A DNA stretch of 64,000 nucleotides, taken from NCBI RefSeq assembly GCF_036013915.1, contig NZ_CP107899.1, positions 5,084,001-5,148,000 of the forward strand, given 5' to 3'. Position 1 is the first letter of the stretch. The number at the start of each line of letters is the position of its first letter. Position numbers and translations under genes: made by a program. The notes under the pieces were generated by a model. It was not told the DNA's origin. It saw only the letters and a program-made list of their open reading frames with translations, and searched no databases. This DNA is from Streptomyces sp. NBC_00464 (GTDB taxonomy: Bacteria; Actinomycetota; Actinomycetes; Streptomycetales; Streptomycetaceae). This document shows positions 1-7,966 of the stretch, piece after piece.

Positions 1-89
1 GGAACCCTCAGCCCGGGGCCAGGAGGCGAAATCCAGCCCGCCCGGCGTTTGAGGGCAAGGACCCGCGCCCGGGACCGGGGCGCGGTTCC

Positions 90-106
90 GTCCTCAATCG
101 CCGGAC
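90..106. repeat. Dispersed intergenic element, copy 1
   Basis: GTCCTCAATCGCCGGAC, whose GTCC and GGAC ends can pair. The same 17-mer, or versions with one or two changes, recurs at 7863-7940 and in altered form inside the 33858-33895 hairpin. Related inverted or partial copies lie at 41-54 and 168-180; the last overlaps the stop codon of the HTH/TPR gene. The first 171 bases hold nothing else I recognise. Confidence 0.6.
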
Positions 107-171
107 TGGCTTGAGCGGGCCAGCAGGTCTGAAGGGGCCGACGGGCTCGAGAAGGGCCCGGCGCCCCGTCC

Positions 172-1536
172 TCAAACGCCCGCCGCGGACATCGCGTGGC
201 GGTCCAGGAAGTCCTTGACGTCCACCGAGCCCCGGCCCCGGGGACGCAGGACCGTGACCGCGTCGGCCAGCATCGACCGGATACGGGAGGACTGGACCTG
301 GTCCAGCAGGTCGAGCACCCGGTGACCCGTCGCCGCGGCCTCCTCCGTGAGCCCGGCCAGGGCCAGGTCCGTGGTCAGCTCCGCGCGGTACAGCGCCAGA
401 TTCCGGGTGAAGTGCGGTTCCTGGAGCCGCGTCGCGCGCCGCGCGTGACGCGCGGCCCGCGACCAGTCGCCCAGCGCCGACCAGCACTGCGCCTCCAGCA
501 TCTCCAGCTCCGCCTCCCGGAAGAAGGTCATCCACTCCGGGTCCGCCGCGGACGGCCCCCGTCCGAACGCGGTGTGCGCCCGGCCGAGCGCCCGTTCGCA
601 GCCGGTACGGTCCCCGAGCCCGGCCCGGCCCCCCGCCTCCCGCAGTGCGAGCAGCGCCAGCAGCCGCGGCGAGCCCAGGGACTGGGCGGCCCGCTGCCCC
701 GCCTCCGCCGCGCGTACGGACTCGCGCGGCCGGCCCATGTCGCGGGCCAGGAACGACGCGTTGCAGAACGCGTGCGCCTCCAGCGCCGGGTCCCCGGCCA
801 GCCGGGCGGTGGCCAGCGCCTCCGCGTAGTGCGAGCGTGCGTCGTCGAACCGGCCCGAGTCATGGGCCAGCCAGCCCACCGAGATGGCCAGCTCGCCGGC
901 GCCCGTATGCAGCCGGTCCGCCGTGGAGCGGCGGGTCGCGGTGCCGGAGTCGAGCAGCGCGTACGCCGCCCGCAGCGGCTGCGAGGCCCGTCGGTACAGG
1001 CCGTCGCCGCCGTGCCGGTCGTCCAGCAGGCGGATCTGCCGCACCGCCTTCTCGACGGCGTTCACCTCCGCCTCGCCGACCCGGCGCTGCGCGGGCACGG
1101 AGGCGGCGGCGGGGCCGCCGAGGCTCAGGCCCAGGGAGGCGGCCGCCACCGCGGTGGTGCCGCTCGTCATGAATGCGCGACGCAGCACGTCGCTCTCCTC
1201 GTCGGTGTCGCCGCCGAACACGAGCAGCGGGGAAGTCGGGGGGCGCGGGGCGTCCGCCGCGGACCGGGCCCCTCGGCCGCGTACCGATTCGCGCGGTGAG
1301 AAGCCCAGGTCCGCCAGGGTCGCCCCGGGGAACATGTGCAGGAAGACCCGCTCGTACGCGTAGTTGGGGCAGCGGATCTCGCCGGACTCCACGCGTCCGA
1401 TGTACCGGGCGTCGCACGCGACCTGCTCGCCGATCTCGCGAGCGGACCTGCGTACCGCGGCAGCGAACTCTCCGGCGGAGCGCTGTCCGCGCAGCCGCCG
1501 GAAGGCGGAGTTGGGAACTGCCCGTGTCGACACCAT
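172..1536 (-). CDS. HTH (XRE-like) transcriptional regulator with TPR-like C-terminal region
   Basis: 454 residues from the ATG at 1536, which follows a GAGAGGG ribosome site; an in-frame start at 1593 lacks one. Residues about 10-65 resemble a lambda-repressor-type helix-turn-helix, ending in VESGEIRCPNYAYE. Residues about 120-140 form an Ala-rich hydrophobic patch. The remainder is helical with repeated Ala/Leu/Arg-rich units (ALATARLAGDPALEAHAF is typical) that look like TPRs. Such proteins are usually cytoplasmic regulators whose TPRs sense a partner or peptide. It diverges from the Thr-rich gene at 1781, and a palindrome lies between them. No ligand or target can be named. Confidence 0.75.
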   Translation of the reverse strand: MVSTRAVPNSAFRRLRGQRSAGEFAAAVRRSAREIGEQVACDARYIGRVESGEIRCPNYAYERVFLHMFPGATLADLGFSPRESVRGRGARSAADAPRPPTSPLLVFGGDTDEESDVLRRAFMTSGTTAVAAASLGLSLGGPAAASVPAQRRVGEAEVNAVEKAVRQIRLLDDRHGGDGLYRRASQPLRAAYALLDSGTATRRSTADRLHTGAGELAISVGWLAHDSGRFDDARSHYAEALATARLAGDPALEAHAFCNASFLARDMGRPRESVRAAEAGQRAAQSLGSPRLLALLALREAGGRAGLGDRTGCERALGRAHTAFGRGPSAADPEWMTFFREAELEMLEAQCWSALGDWSRAARHARRATRLQEPHFTRNLALYRAELTTDLALAGLTEEAAATGHRVLDLLDQVQSSRIRSMLADAVTVLRPRGRGSVDVKDFLDRHAMSAAGV

Positions 1537-1605
1537 GACGGGGCCCTCTCTGGTGCGAGCCGGGCGCCTGTTTCCGGTGTCCCGGCGGAGCAAGAACGTA
1601 CCTGC

Positions 1606-1619
1606 TGTGACGAGTCACA
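1606..1619. promoter_or_regulatory. Palindrome TGTGACGAGTCACA, candidate operator
   Basis: Two 6-bp half-sites (TGTGAC, GTCACA) around a 2-bp centre, 70 bp upstream of the HTH/TPR gene start and within the divergent intergenic region. Its position suits autoregulation. The binding protein is inferred. Confidence 0.4.
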
Positions 1620-1780
1620 CACACTGCGTTTCCCAACAAATCGGATATCTCGCCCACGATCCGCCATGAACTGCCACCCTTTGCGGCGGTGCTGCACCGT
1701 AGCCCTTGACGCGGTCGGCACGTTGGTCCATGCGGAGACGGAGTCCGGCTCCGCCCGGCGATGAGAGGAGAGGTCCCTTG

Positions 1781-2266
1781 TTGCACCTCGGCACGGCGAC
1801 CGGATCGCGAACGACCGCGACGACTGCGGCCACCACGACGACGGCGGCCACCACGGCGACGGCAGGCACCACGGCATCCGCCGAGGGGCCCTGCGCCCCC
1901 GGCGCACCCCCCGAGCCCGAACCCTGCGATCTCGTGACCGTCCCCGCCCGCCAGGGCCTGGAGGCCGTCGACATCCTGCGGCGCGGCGCGGATGTGGAGG
2001 CCGTCGGTCCGGTCCTCCACGACGGCGCCTGCGCCACCCTCGGCTTCCTGGTGCCCCCCGGCACCGCCCAGGCCTGGGACGTACCGGGCAGTGCCTGTAC
2101 GCAGACCGACGGCCGCGGGCTGCGCATCCCCGCCGAGCCGCCGGCCCCGGGCAGCGGCTGGCTGCTGCCGCCCGCCGACGACACCCCGGTCACCGACCCG
2201 GCCGTACTGCGGGCCGCGCTCGACCAGGCGGCCCGACTGATCGAGGCGGCCGACAACTGCCGCTGA
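1781..2266 (+). CDS. Hypothetical protein with Thr/Ala-rich N-terminus
   Basis: 161 residues from TTG at 1781, chosen because GAGGAGAGG lies seven bases upstream; in-frame ATG/GTG codons further upstream lack such a site. Residues about 4-34 are almost only Thr and Ala. The rest is a compact domain with FLVPPGTAQAWDVPG, three Cys and a C-terminal helix. I recall similar small proteins next to HTH regulators in Streptomyces, but none with a known role. There is no signal peptide or membrane segment. It is divergent from the regulator at 172-1536, suggesting a regulator/partner pair. Confidence 0.55.
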   Translation: MHLGTATGSRTTATTAATTTTAATTATAGTTASAEGPCAPGAPPEPEPCDLVTVPARQGLEAVDILRRGADVEAVGPVLHDGACATLGFLVPPGTAQAWDVPGSACTQTDGRGLRIPAEPPAPGSGWLLPPADDTPVTDPAVLRAALDQAARLIEAADNCR

Positions 2267-2386
2267 GAAGGTGCCGGGTGGCCCCGGAGCTCATAATGGC
2301 CGGACGGCGGGTGCCTTGATCAGCCCGTCATGGCCGGTCCCCGACCGGCCCCGGACACGATGAGCAGTGAGCAGGGACGAGGAGCA

Positions 2387-3313
2387 GTGGCACGTCGAGG
2401 AGCGGCCGGTGGCGCGGGCGACCGCAAGCAGCGCGCGGACCGCAGGACCGACCGCAAGGCGGCACGCGGCTCCGAGCGCCCCACGGGCAACGTCACCGAG
2501 CCGGTGGACGGCGGCCTCGCCGAGCTCGTACCCGACCGGGAACGCCGGCGTGCCTGGACCCTGACGATCGACGGCGCCCCGCAGTCCCATGTGGACCTGG
2601 ACGATCCGACGCACCTCTCGTTCGAGTACCAGCGCCGCATCGGGCACATCGCCGATCTGGTGGCGCCCCCCGGGCAGCCGCTGCACGTCGTGCATCTGGG
2701 CGGCGGGGCCTTCACCCTCGCCCGCTACATCGCCGCGACCCGCCCCCGCTCCACCCAGCAGATCGTCGAGGTGGACGCCGCCCTCGTCCAGCTGGTGCGC
2801 CGGGAGCTGCCGCTGGACCCGCAGGCGAGGATCCGGGTCCGCGCCACCGACGCCCGCGCCGGACTCGGGAAGATCCAGGACGGCTGGGCCGACCTCGTCA
2901 TCGCCGACGTCTTCAGCGGGGCCCGTACCCCCGCCCATCTCACCAGCACCGAGTTCCTCGCCGAGGTGCGCCGCGTCCTGAAGCCCGGCGGGAGTTACGT
3001 GGCCAACCTCGCCGACGGGCCGCCGCTGGCCCATCTGCGCGGCCAGATCGCCACCGCCGCGGCCGTCTTCCCCGAACTGGCGCTCGCCGCCGACCCGACC
3101 GTGTTCCGCGGCCGCCGCTTCGGCAACGCCGTGCTGCTCGCCTCGGACGTGGCGCCGAGGACCGCGGAGCTGACCCGAAGGGTGGCGACCGATCCGCACC
3201 CGGGACGCGTCGAGCACGGGCGGGCGCTCGCCGACTTCACCGGCGGCGCGGCAGCGGTGCACGACGCGGACGCCAGGCCGTCACCCGCACCGCCGGCCAC
3301 CGCCTTCGACTGA
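2387..3313 (+). CDS. Spermidine synthase-like class I methyltransferase-fold protein
   Basis: 308 residues from GTG at 2387 (purine-rich AGGGACGAGGAG just upstream); ATG at 2360 or 2330 are alternatives. The N-terminal 45 residues are basic and disordered. The core has the SAM-fold signature HLGGGAFTLARY, an acidic strand end (QIVEVDAAL) and an IADVFSG loop, as in polyamine synthases and related proteins. The stand-alone form without membrane segments is frequent in actinobacteria and is usually annotated as spermidine synthase, but aminopropyltransferase activity is not proven. It stands alone between unrelated genes. Confidence 0.7.
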   Translation: MARRGAAGGAGDRKQRADRRTDRKAARGSERPTGNVTEPVDGGLAELVPDRERRRAWTLTIDGAPQSHVDLDDPTHLSFEYQRRIGHIADLVAPPGQPLHVVHLGGGAFTLARYIAATRPRSTQQIVEVDAALVQLVRRELPLDPQARIRVRATDARAGLGKIQDGWADLVIADVFSGARTPAHLTSTEFLAEVRRVLKPGGSYVANLADGPPLAHLRGQIATAAAVFPELALAADPTVFRGRRFGNAVLLASDVAPRTAELTRRVATDPHPGRVEHGRALADFTGGAAAVHDADARPSPAPPATAFD

Positions 3314-3327
3314 ACTCCGCCGAGGGC

Positions 3328-3885
3328 TCAGGACTTCACGATCTCCACCTGCGGCGGATGGTCGTTCCAGGTGCAGAAGACCGAAACCGTCGTGCCGTCG
3401 TCCTTGGTGAAGTTCACCCGGATCCAGGTGGTGTTCGACCAGACCTGCACCGACCAGCCCTGCTCCGGAGTGGCCGACACCAGCTTCGCCGAGTCCTTGC
3501 CGAGCTCGAAGACGATCCGGCCGCCGTCGGTCCCGTAACTCCTCACCGTGCCCGACGCGGTGGGCGTCGCCGTCGCCGTCGCCGTCGGGCGCGGAGTACC
3601 GGAGGGGGTGTGCGACGGCGTCCGGGACGGGGTCGCGGACTGCTTCGCGGTGGCCCGGGGGGTGGCGCGGGGCGTCCTCGACGGGGACGGCGCCGGGCGA
3701 TGCGTCGAGGACGACAGGATCCCGGCGCTGTCCCCGTCGCTCCGGGGCCCCGCCGCGATCGGCACCGCGCGCGGCGGGTCGTACGCCGTGCCCGCCATCA
3801 CGGTGTGCACACCCCACCACGACAGCGTGACCGCGGCGCCGGTGGCGAGCGACCACGCGAGCGCGTGTACGAGACCTCGTTGCAT
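3328..3885 (-). CDS. Secreted or membrane-anchored Pro/Thr/Ser-rich protein
   Basis: 185 residues from ATG at 3885, with CAGGA eight bases upstream. An N-terminal hydrophobic segment (residues about 5-28) serves as signal or anchor. A low-complexity linker follows (PSRTPRATPRATAKQSATPSR and on), then a globular C-terminal domain of about 70 residues containing VWSNTTWIRVNF and one Cys. The layout suggests an exported small domain on a flexible stalk. It diverges from the two-component pair at 3975, so it could be a target or accessory sensor. Family not recognised. Confidence 0.55.
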   Translation of the reverse strand: MQRGLVHALAWSLATGAAVTLSWWGVHTVMAGTAYDPPRAVPIAAGPRSDGDSAGILSSSTHRPAPSPSRTPRATPRATAKQSATPSRTPSHTPSGTPRPTATATATPTASGTVRSYGTDGGRIVFELGKDSAKLVSATPEQGWSVQVWSNTTWIRVNFTKDDGTTVSVFCTWNDHPPQVEIVKS

Positions 3886-3974
3886 CCGGCACATCCTGCC
3901 CCACGGTCCCCGCCCTGTCCCCACTACCGCCACCGGGCGGACCGCACCCGGTCCGATGGCGTACGGTGCCGCCC

Positions 3975-4685
3975 ATGCCAAGTGTGCTCGTGGTCGAGGA
4001 CGACCAGTTCGTACGATCCGCCCTCATCCGGCACCTGACCGAGGCCTCCCACACGGTACGGAGTGTCGGCACCGCGCTCGAAGCGCTGCGCGAGGTCGCC
4101 CACTTCCGGTTCGACGTGGTCATCCTCGACCTCGGACTGCCCGATCTCGACGGGGCCGAGGCGCTGAAGATGCTGCGCGGCATCACCGATGTGCCGGTCA
4201 TCATCGCGACCGCGCGCGACGACGAGAGCGAGATCGTCCGGCTGCTCAACGACGGCGCCGACGACTACCTGACCAAGCCGTTCTCCGTGGAACACCTCTC
4301 GGCCCGCATGGCCGCCGTACTGCGCCGCTCACGGGCGGCCGGCGGCGAGGCCCCGCCGTCGCGCGTTCTCCAGGTCGGCGGGCTCTCCATCGACCCGCTG
4401 CGGCGCCAGGCCGAACTCGACGGAGCCGAACTCGACCTCACCCGGCGCGAGTTCGACCTTCTCACCTTCCTGGCCGGCCGGCCGGGCGTCGTCGTCCCGC
4501 GCAAGGAACTCCTCGCGGAGGTCTGGCAGCAGTCCTACGGGGACGACCAGACCATCGACGTCCATCTCTCCTGGCTGCGCCGGAAACTGGGCGAGACCGC
4601 CGCCCGGCCCCGCTATCTGCACACCCTGCGCGGCGTCGGCGTGAAGCTCCAGCCGCCCGCCGCACCCCCGGAGCAGCCCGCATGA
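3975..4685 (+). CDS. OmpR/PhoB-family response regulator
   Basis: 236 residues. Receiver domain at about 3-115 with acidic pocket E8/D9/D10, phospho-acceptor D52 (ILDLGLPD) and K101 in YLTKPF; winged-helix DNA-binding domain at about 125-228 (LTRREFDLLTFLA, TIDVHLSWLRRKLGE). ATG at 3975 is preferred to 3966 because it begins at the conserved SVLVVEDD strand. The TGA overlaps the ATG of the kinase gene by four bases, so the two are translationally coupled. A pair of 11-bp direct repeats at 6144-6165, after the kinase gene and before a chitinase, could be a target. Confidence 0.92.
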   Translation: MPSVLVVEDDQFVRSALIRHLTEASHTVRSVGTALEALREVAHFRFDVVILDLGLPDLDGAEALKMLRGITDVPVIIATARDDESEIVRLLNDGADDYLTKPFSVEHLSARMAAVLRRSRAAGGEAPPSRVLQVGGLSIDPLRRQAELDGAELDLTRREFDLLTFLAGRPGVVVPRKELLAEVWQQSYGDDQTIDVHLSWLRRKLGETAARPRYLHTLRGVGVKLQPPAAPPEQPA

Positions 4686-6127
4686 GATGGGCCCTGGTCA
4701 AGGTCTGCCTGGCCGTCACCGCGATGGTCGTGATCGCCTTCGCCGTCCCCCTCGGTCTCGTCATCAAGGAGATGGCGCGCGACCGCGCCTTCTCCGACGC
4801 CGAACGGCAGGCCGCGACGATCGGCCCCACGCTCTCCATCACCACCGACCGCACCGAGCTGGAAACGGCCGTCCTCACCACCGAACCCGGAGTCGCCGGA
4901 CGGATGGCCGTCCACGTCCCCGCGTCCGGCGAGGCCGACGGCGTGGCGGTGGAGATCGGCATCCGGCGCGCCACCCGCAAGGACCTGGAGACCGTACGGA
5001 AGTCGGGGCGCGCCTCCATCACGGAGGTGGCGGGCGGCTCCGCGCTGCTCCAGCCGACGTCGCTGGGTTCCCGGGGCACCGTCGTCGTCGAGGTGTTCGT
5101 GCCGGAGGACGAGGTCTCCAACGGCGTCGCCACCGCCTGGCTGATGCTGGCGGGCGTCGGTATCGCGCTGATCGTCGGATCGGTGGCGGTGGCCGACCGG
5201 CTGGGCGTACGCATGGTGCAGCCGGCCCGGCGGCTGGCGGGCGCCGCGCAGGACCTGGGGGAGGGGCGGCTGGGCACCCGGGTGCCGGAGGAGGGGCCGA
5301 CCGAACTCCGTTCCGCCGCAGCCGCGTTCAACTCCATGGCCGACCAGGTCGTCCAGCTCCTCGCCAACGAGCGCGAACTGGCCGCCGACCTCTCGCACCG
5401 GCTGCGCACCCCGCTCACCGTGCTCCGGCTCAACGCCGCCTCGCTCGGCGAGGGGCCGGCGGCCGAACAGACCCGGGCGGCCGTCCAGCAGCTGGAGCGT
5501 GAGGTCGACACGATCATCAGGACCGCCCGCGAACAACGCCCCCAGCCCCAGGGGCAGAACGGCGGGCCCGGGGCCGGCTGCGATGTCTCCGAGGTGATCC
5601 GCGAGCGGATGGACTTCTGGTCCGCGCTGGCGGAGGACGAGGGCCGCGAGGTGCGCCTGGCGGGAGTGGACCGTACGGTACGTATCCCGGTGGCCCGCCC
5701 CGAACTGGTCGCCGCACTCGACGCGTTGCTCGGCAACGTCTTCCGGCACACCGCGGAGGGCACCGCCTTCTCCGTCGACGTCCACCACAGCGGGGACGCG
5801 GTGATCGTGCTCGTGTCGGACGCGGGCGGCGGCATAGCGGACCCGAAGGCCGCACTGGCACGCGGCAGCAGCGGGCGCGGCGGCGCGAAGGGTGCGGTGG
5901 GCTCGACCGGTCTCGGCCTCGACATCGTCCGCAGGGTCGCCGAGTCCACCGGGGGCGACGTGCGGATCGGGCGTTCGGTGCTCGGCGGCACCGAGGTGCG
6001 CATCTGGATCGGGCTCGACGGGCAGCAGCCGCAGCGGCGCGGGCGAGGCCACCGGGTGGGGCGGCAGCGACGCGGAGTCATCCGCCGGAGCGCGGCGCTC
6101 CGATTCCGTTCGGGCCCCCACCTTTAA
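4682..6127 (+). CDS. Sensor histidine kinase
   Basis: 481 residues. TM1 about 5-28, an extracytoplasmic region of about 120 residues, TM2 about 152-175, HAMP to about 230, H-box DLSHRLRTPLT with H239, N-box LLGNVFRHT, and G-boxes SDAGGGI and GLGLDIV. It is the cognate partner of the overlapping OmpR-type regulator. The short sensor region shows no recognisable ligand domain. A basic tail of about 35 residues follows the ATPase domain. The stimulus cannot be read from sequence; a chitinase lies 130 bp downstream on the same strand. Confidence 0.9.
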   Translation: MRWALVKVCLAVTAMVVIAFAVPLGLVIKEMARDRAFSDAERQAATIGPTLSITTDRTELETAVLTTEPGVAGRMAVHVPASGEADGVAVEIGIRRATRKDLETVRKSGRASITEVAGGSALLQPTSLGSRGTVVVEVFVPEDEVSNGVATAWLMLAGVGIALIVGSVAVADRLGVRMVQPARRLAGAAQDLGEGRLGTRVPEEGPTELRSAAAAFNSMADQVVQLLANERELAADLSHRLRTPLTVLRLNAASLGEGPAAEQTRAAVQQLEREVDTIIRTAREQRPQPQGQNGGPGAGCDVSEVIRERMDFWSALAEDEGREVRLAGVDRTVRIPVARPELVAALDALLGNVFRHTAEGTAFSVDVHHSGDAVIVLVSDAGGGIADPKAALARGSSGRGGAKGAVGSTGLGLDIVRRVAESTGGDVRIGRSVLGGTEVRIWIGLDGQQPQRRGRGHRVGRQRRGVIRRSAALRFRSGPHL

Positions 6128-6143
6128 CCAGCGCCGATGCCCT

Positions 6144-6165
6144 CCTTAAGACAACCCTAAGAACA
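6144..6165 (+). promoter_or_regulatory. Tandem 11-bp direct repeat, candidate OmpR-type regulator site
   Basis: CCTTAAGACAA followed at once by CCCTAAGAACA. Spacing of one helical turn between direct repeats is typical of PhoB/OmpR-class sites. It sits between the kinase and the chitinase, about 93 bp upstream of the chitinase start. Assignment to the adjacent regulator is inference. Confidence 0.45.
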
Positions 6166-6257
6166 TCAACCCCGGTCCGGATCGCGCCGTTTGCCGGGTT
6201 CGGTGCCGCTAGCGTGCTCCCGCATCCCCCACTTCCGTATGACGAGGCAGGAACGCG

Positions 6258-7757
6258 ATGGGCACCAGCACGCACCGGCGCACGGCGAGCACCAGGACCA
6301 AGGCGATCGGCGCGGTCGTCGCCGCGGCCGTGATCGGCGGCACGGTCTTCGCCCTCACCGGCACGGCCCAGGCGGCGGCCGTCGGCGCCGCGTACACGAG
6401 GACCAGCGGCTGGACCGGCGGATACACCGGGCAGTACGTCGTCACCAATGACACCGACACGGCCAAGTCCGGCTGGACGCTCGAATTCGACCTGCCGGCG
6501 GGCACGAGGCTCAGCTCGCTGTGGAACGGCGAGCACACCGTCAGCGGCAGCCACGTCACGGTCAAGCCGGCGAGCTGGGACAAGGAGCTCGCCGCCGGGA
6601 AGTCCGTCACCATCGGCTTCGTCACCAGCTCCGACGGCACGGCCGCCGACCCCACCGGCTGCCTCATCGACGACGCCACGTGCTCCGTCGACACCGGCGC
6701 GACACCGGAACCGAGCGGCCGCCCCACCGAGACGGCGACCCCCACCCCGACCGCTTCGGCCACCCCCACCGCTTCGGCCACCCCCACCGAACAGCCCACC
6801 GCGACCGCGACGGCGACCCCCACCCCGACGCCCACCGAGACCGACAGCGGCGGCGGCACGGCGAGCGGCGCGGGCTTCGCCCCGTACGTCGACACCTCGC
6901 TCTACCCGGCCTTCGACCTGCTGGACACCGCCACCAAGACCGGCGTGAAGCAGTTCAACCTCGCCTTCATCACCTCCGGCGGCAGCTGCGCCCCGCTGTG
7001 GGGCGGGGTCACCGGCCTCGGCGACGACCACGTCGCATCCCAGATCGGCGCCCTGCGCGCGGCCGGCGGCGACGTCCGGGTCTCCTTCGGCGGCGCCTCC
7101 GGCTCCGAACTGGCACTGAACTGCACCTCGGCCGCCGACCTGGCCGCGGCCTACGGCAAGGTCGTCGACACCTACAAGCTGACCAAGGTCGACTTCGACA
7201 TCGAGGGCGGGGCGCTGCCCGACACGGCGGCCAACTCCCGCCGCTCCCAGGCCATTGCCCAGCTCCAGAAGTCCCACCCCGGCCTCGACGTCTCCTTCAC
7301 CCTGCCGGTGATGCCCGAGGGCCTGACCCAGCCCGGCGTGGACCTGATCGCCGACGCGAAGAAGAACGGCGTGGACGTCGGGGCGGTCAACGTCATGGCG
7401 ATGGACTACGGCGCCTCGTACAGCGGCGACATGGGCACGTACGCCATCCAGGCAGCGACGGCCACCCAGGCCCAGATCAAGGGCGTGCTGGGGCTCTCCG
7501 ACGCGGATGCGTGGAAGGCCGTCGCCGTCACCCCGATGATCGGTGTGAACGACGTCAGCACCGAGATCTTCAAGGTCGAGGACGCCACCCAGCTGGTGAC
7601 CTTCGCCAAGGAGAAGGGCCTCGCCTGGCTCGCGATGTGGTCGGGCACCCGGGACAAGGAGTGCGCCGGCGGGGCCAAGCCGTCCGCGGACGCCTCGTGC
7701 AGCTCCCTCGCGCAGGAGCCGCTCGCCTTCACGAAGGCGTTCGGCGCGTACAAGTAG
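6258..7757 (+). CDS. Secreted chitinase, CBM2 + GH18
   Basis: 499 residues. Sec-type signal peptide 1-39 (cut after AQA), a family 2 carbohydrate-binding module at about 40-145 (aromatic-rich, SGWTLEF...WNG), a Pro/Thr linker at about 150-200, then a GH18 barrel to the end. The GH18 acid motif is DFDIE with D312, D314 and catalytic E316. It hydrolyses chitin outside the cell, feeding the GlcNAc pathway that also involves the hexosaminidase and glmS in this window. GCAGGAA precedes the ATG. No DasR-like site is visible upstream, unlike many Streptomyces chitinases; the repeats at 6144-6165 may control it instead. Confidence 0.92.
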   Translation: MGTSTHRRTASTRTKAIGAVVAAAVIGGTVFALTGTAQAAAVGAAYTRTSGWTGGYTGQYVVTNDTDTAKSGWTLEFDLPAGTRLSSLWNGEHTVSGSHVTVKPASWDKELAAGKSVTIGFVTSSDGTAADPTGCLIDDATCSVDTGATPEPSGRPTETATPTPTASATPTASATPTEQPTATATATPTPTPTETDSGGGTASGAGFAPYVDTSLYPAFDLLDTATKTGVKQFNLAFITSGGSCAPLWGGVTGLGDDHVASQIGALRAAGGDVRVSFGGASGSELALNCTSAADLAAAYGKVVDTYKLTKVDFDIEGGALPDTAANSRRSQAIAQLQKSHPGLDVSFTLPVMPEGLTQPGVDLIADAKKNGVDVGAVNVMAMDYGASYSGDMGTYAIQAATATQAQIKGVLGLSDADAWKAVAVTPMIGVNDVSTEIFKVEDATQLVTFAKEKGLAWLAMWSGTRDKECAGGAKPSADASCSSLAQEPLAFTKAFGAYK

Positions 7758-7862
7758 TCACCCCAGTAGCCACCTTCCCCCGCCCGCGCATCCCGGCCGG
7801 CCCCCACACTCCCCCCACCCGGCCGGGGTGCGCGCCCCTCTGTCCGTGCGGCCCGTCCGGGT

Positions 7863-7940
7863 GTCCTCCATCGCCGGACGGGCTCAAAGACGTCCTCAAT
7901 CGCCGGACGGCGGGCTCAAAGACGTCCTCAATCGCCGGAC
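7863..7940. repeat. Three tandem-spaced copies of the dispersed intergenic element
   Basis: Copies at 7863-7879 (one change, CCATCG), 7892-7908 and 7924-7940, each GTCCTCAATCGCCGGAC-like and separated by GGGCTCAAAGAC-type spacers. They fill the space between the convergent chitinase and leuA genes (7758-7966). Each can form a short GTCC/GGAC hairpin and the group may end transcription of both genes. Confidence 0.6.
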
Positions 7941-7966
7941 GGGCTGGGTTTCCGCCCGGACGGGGC

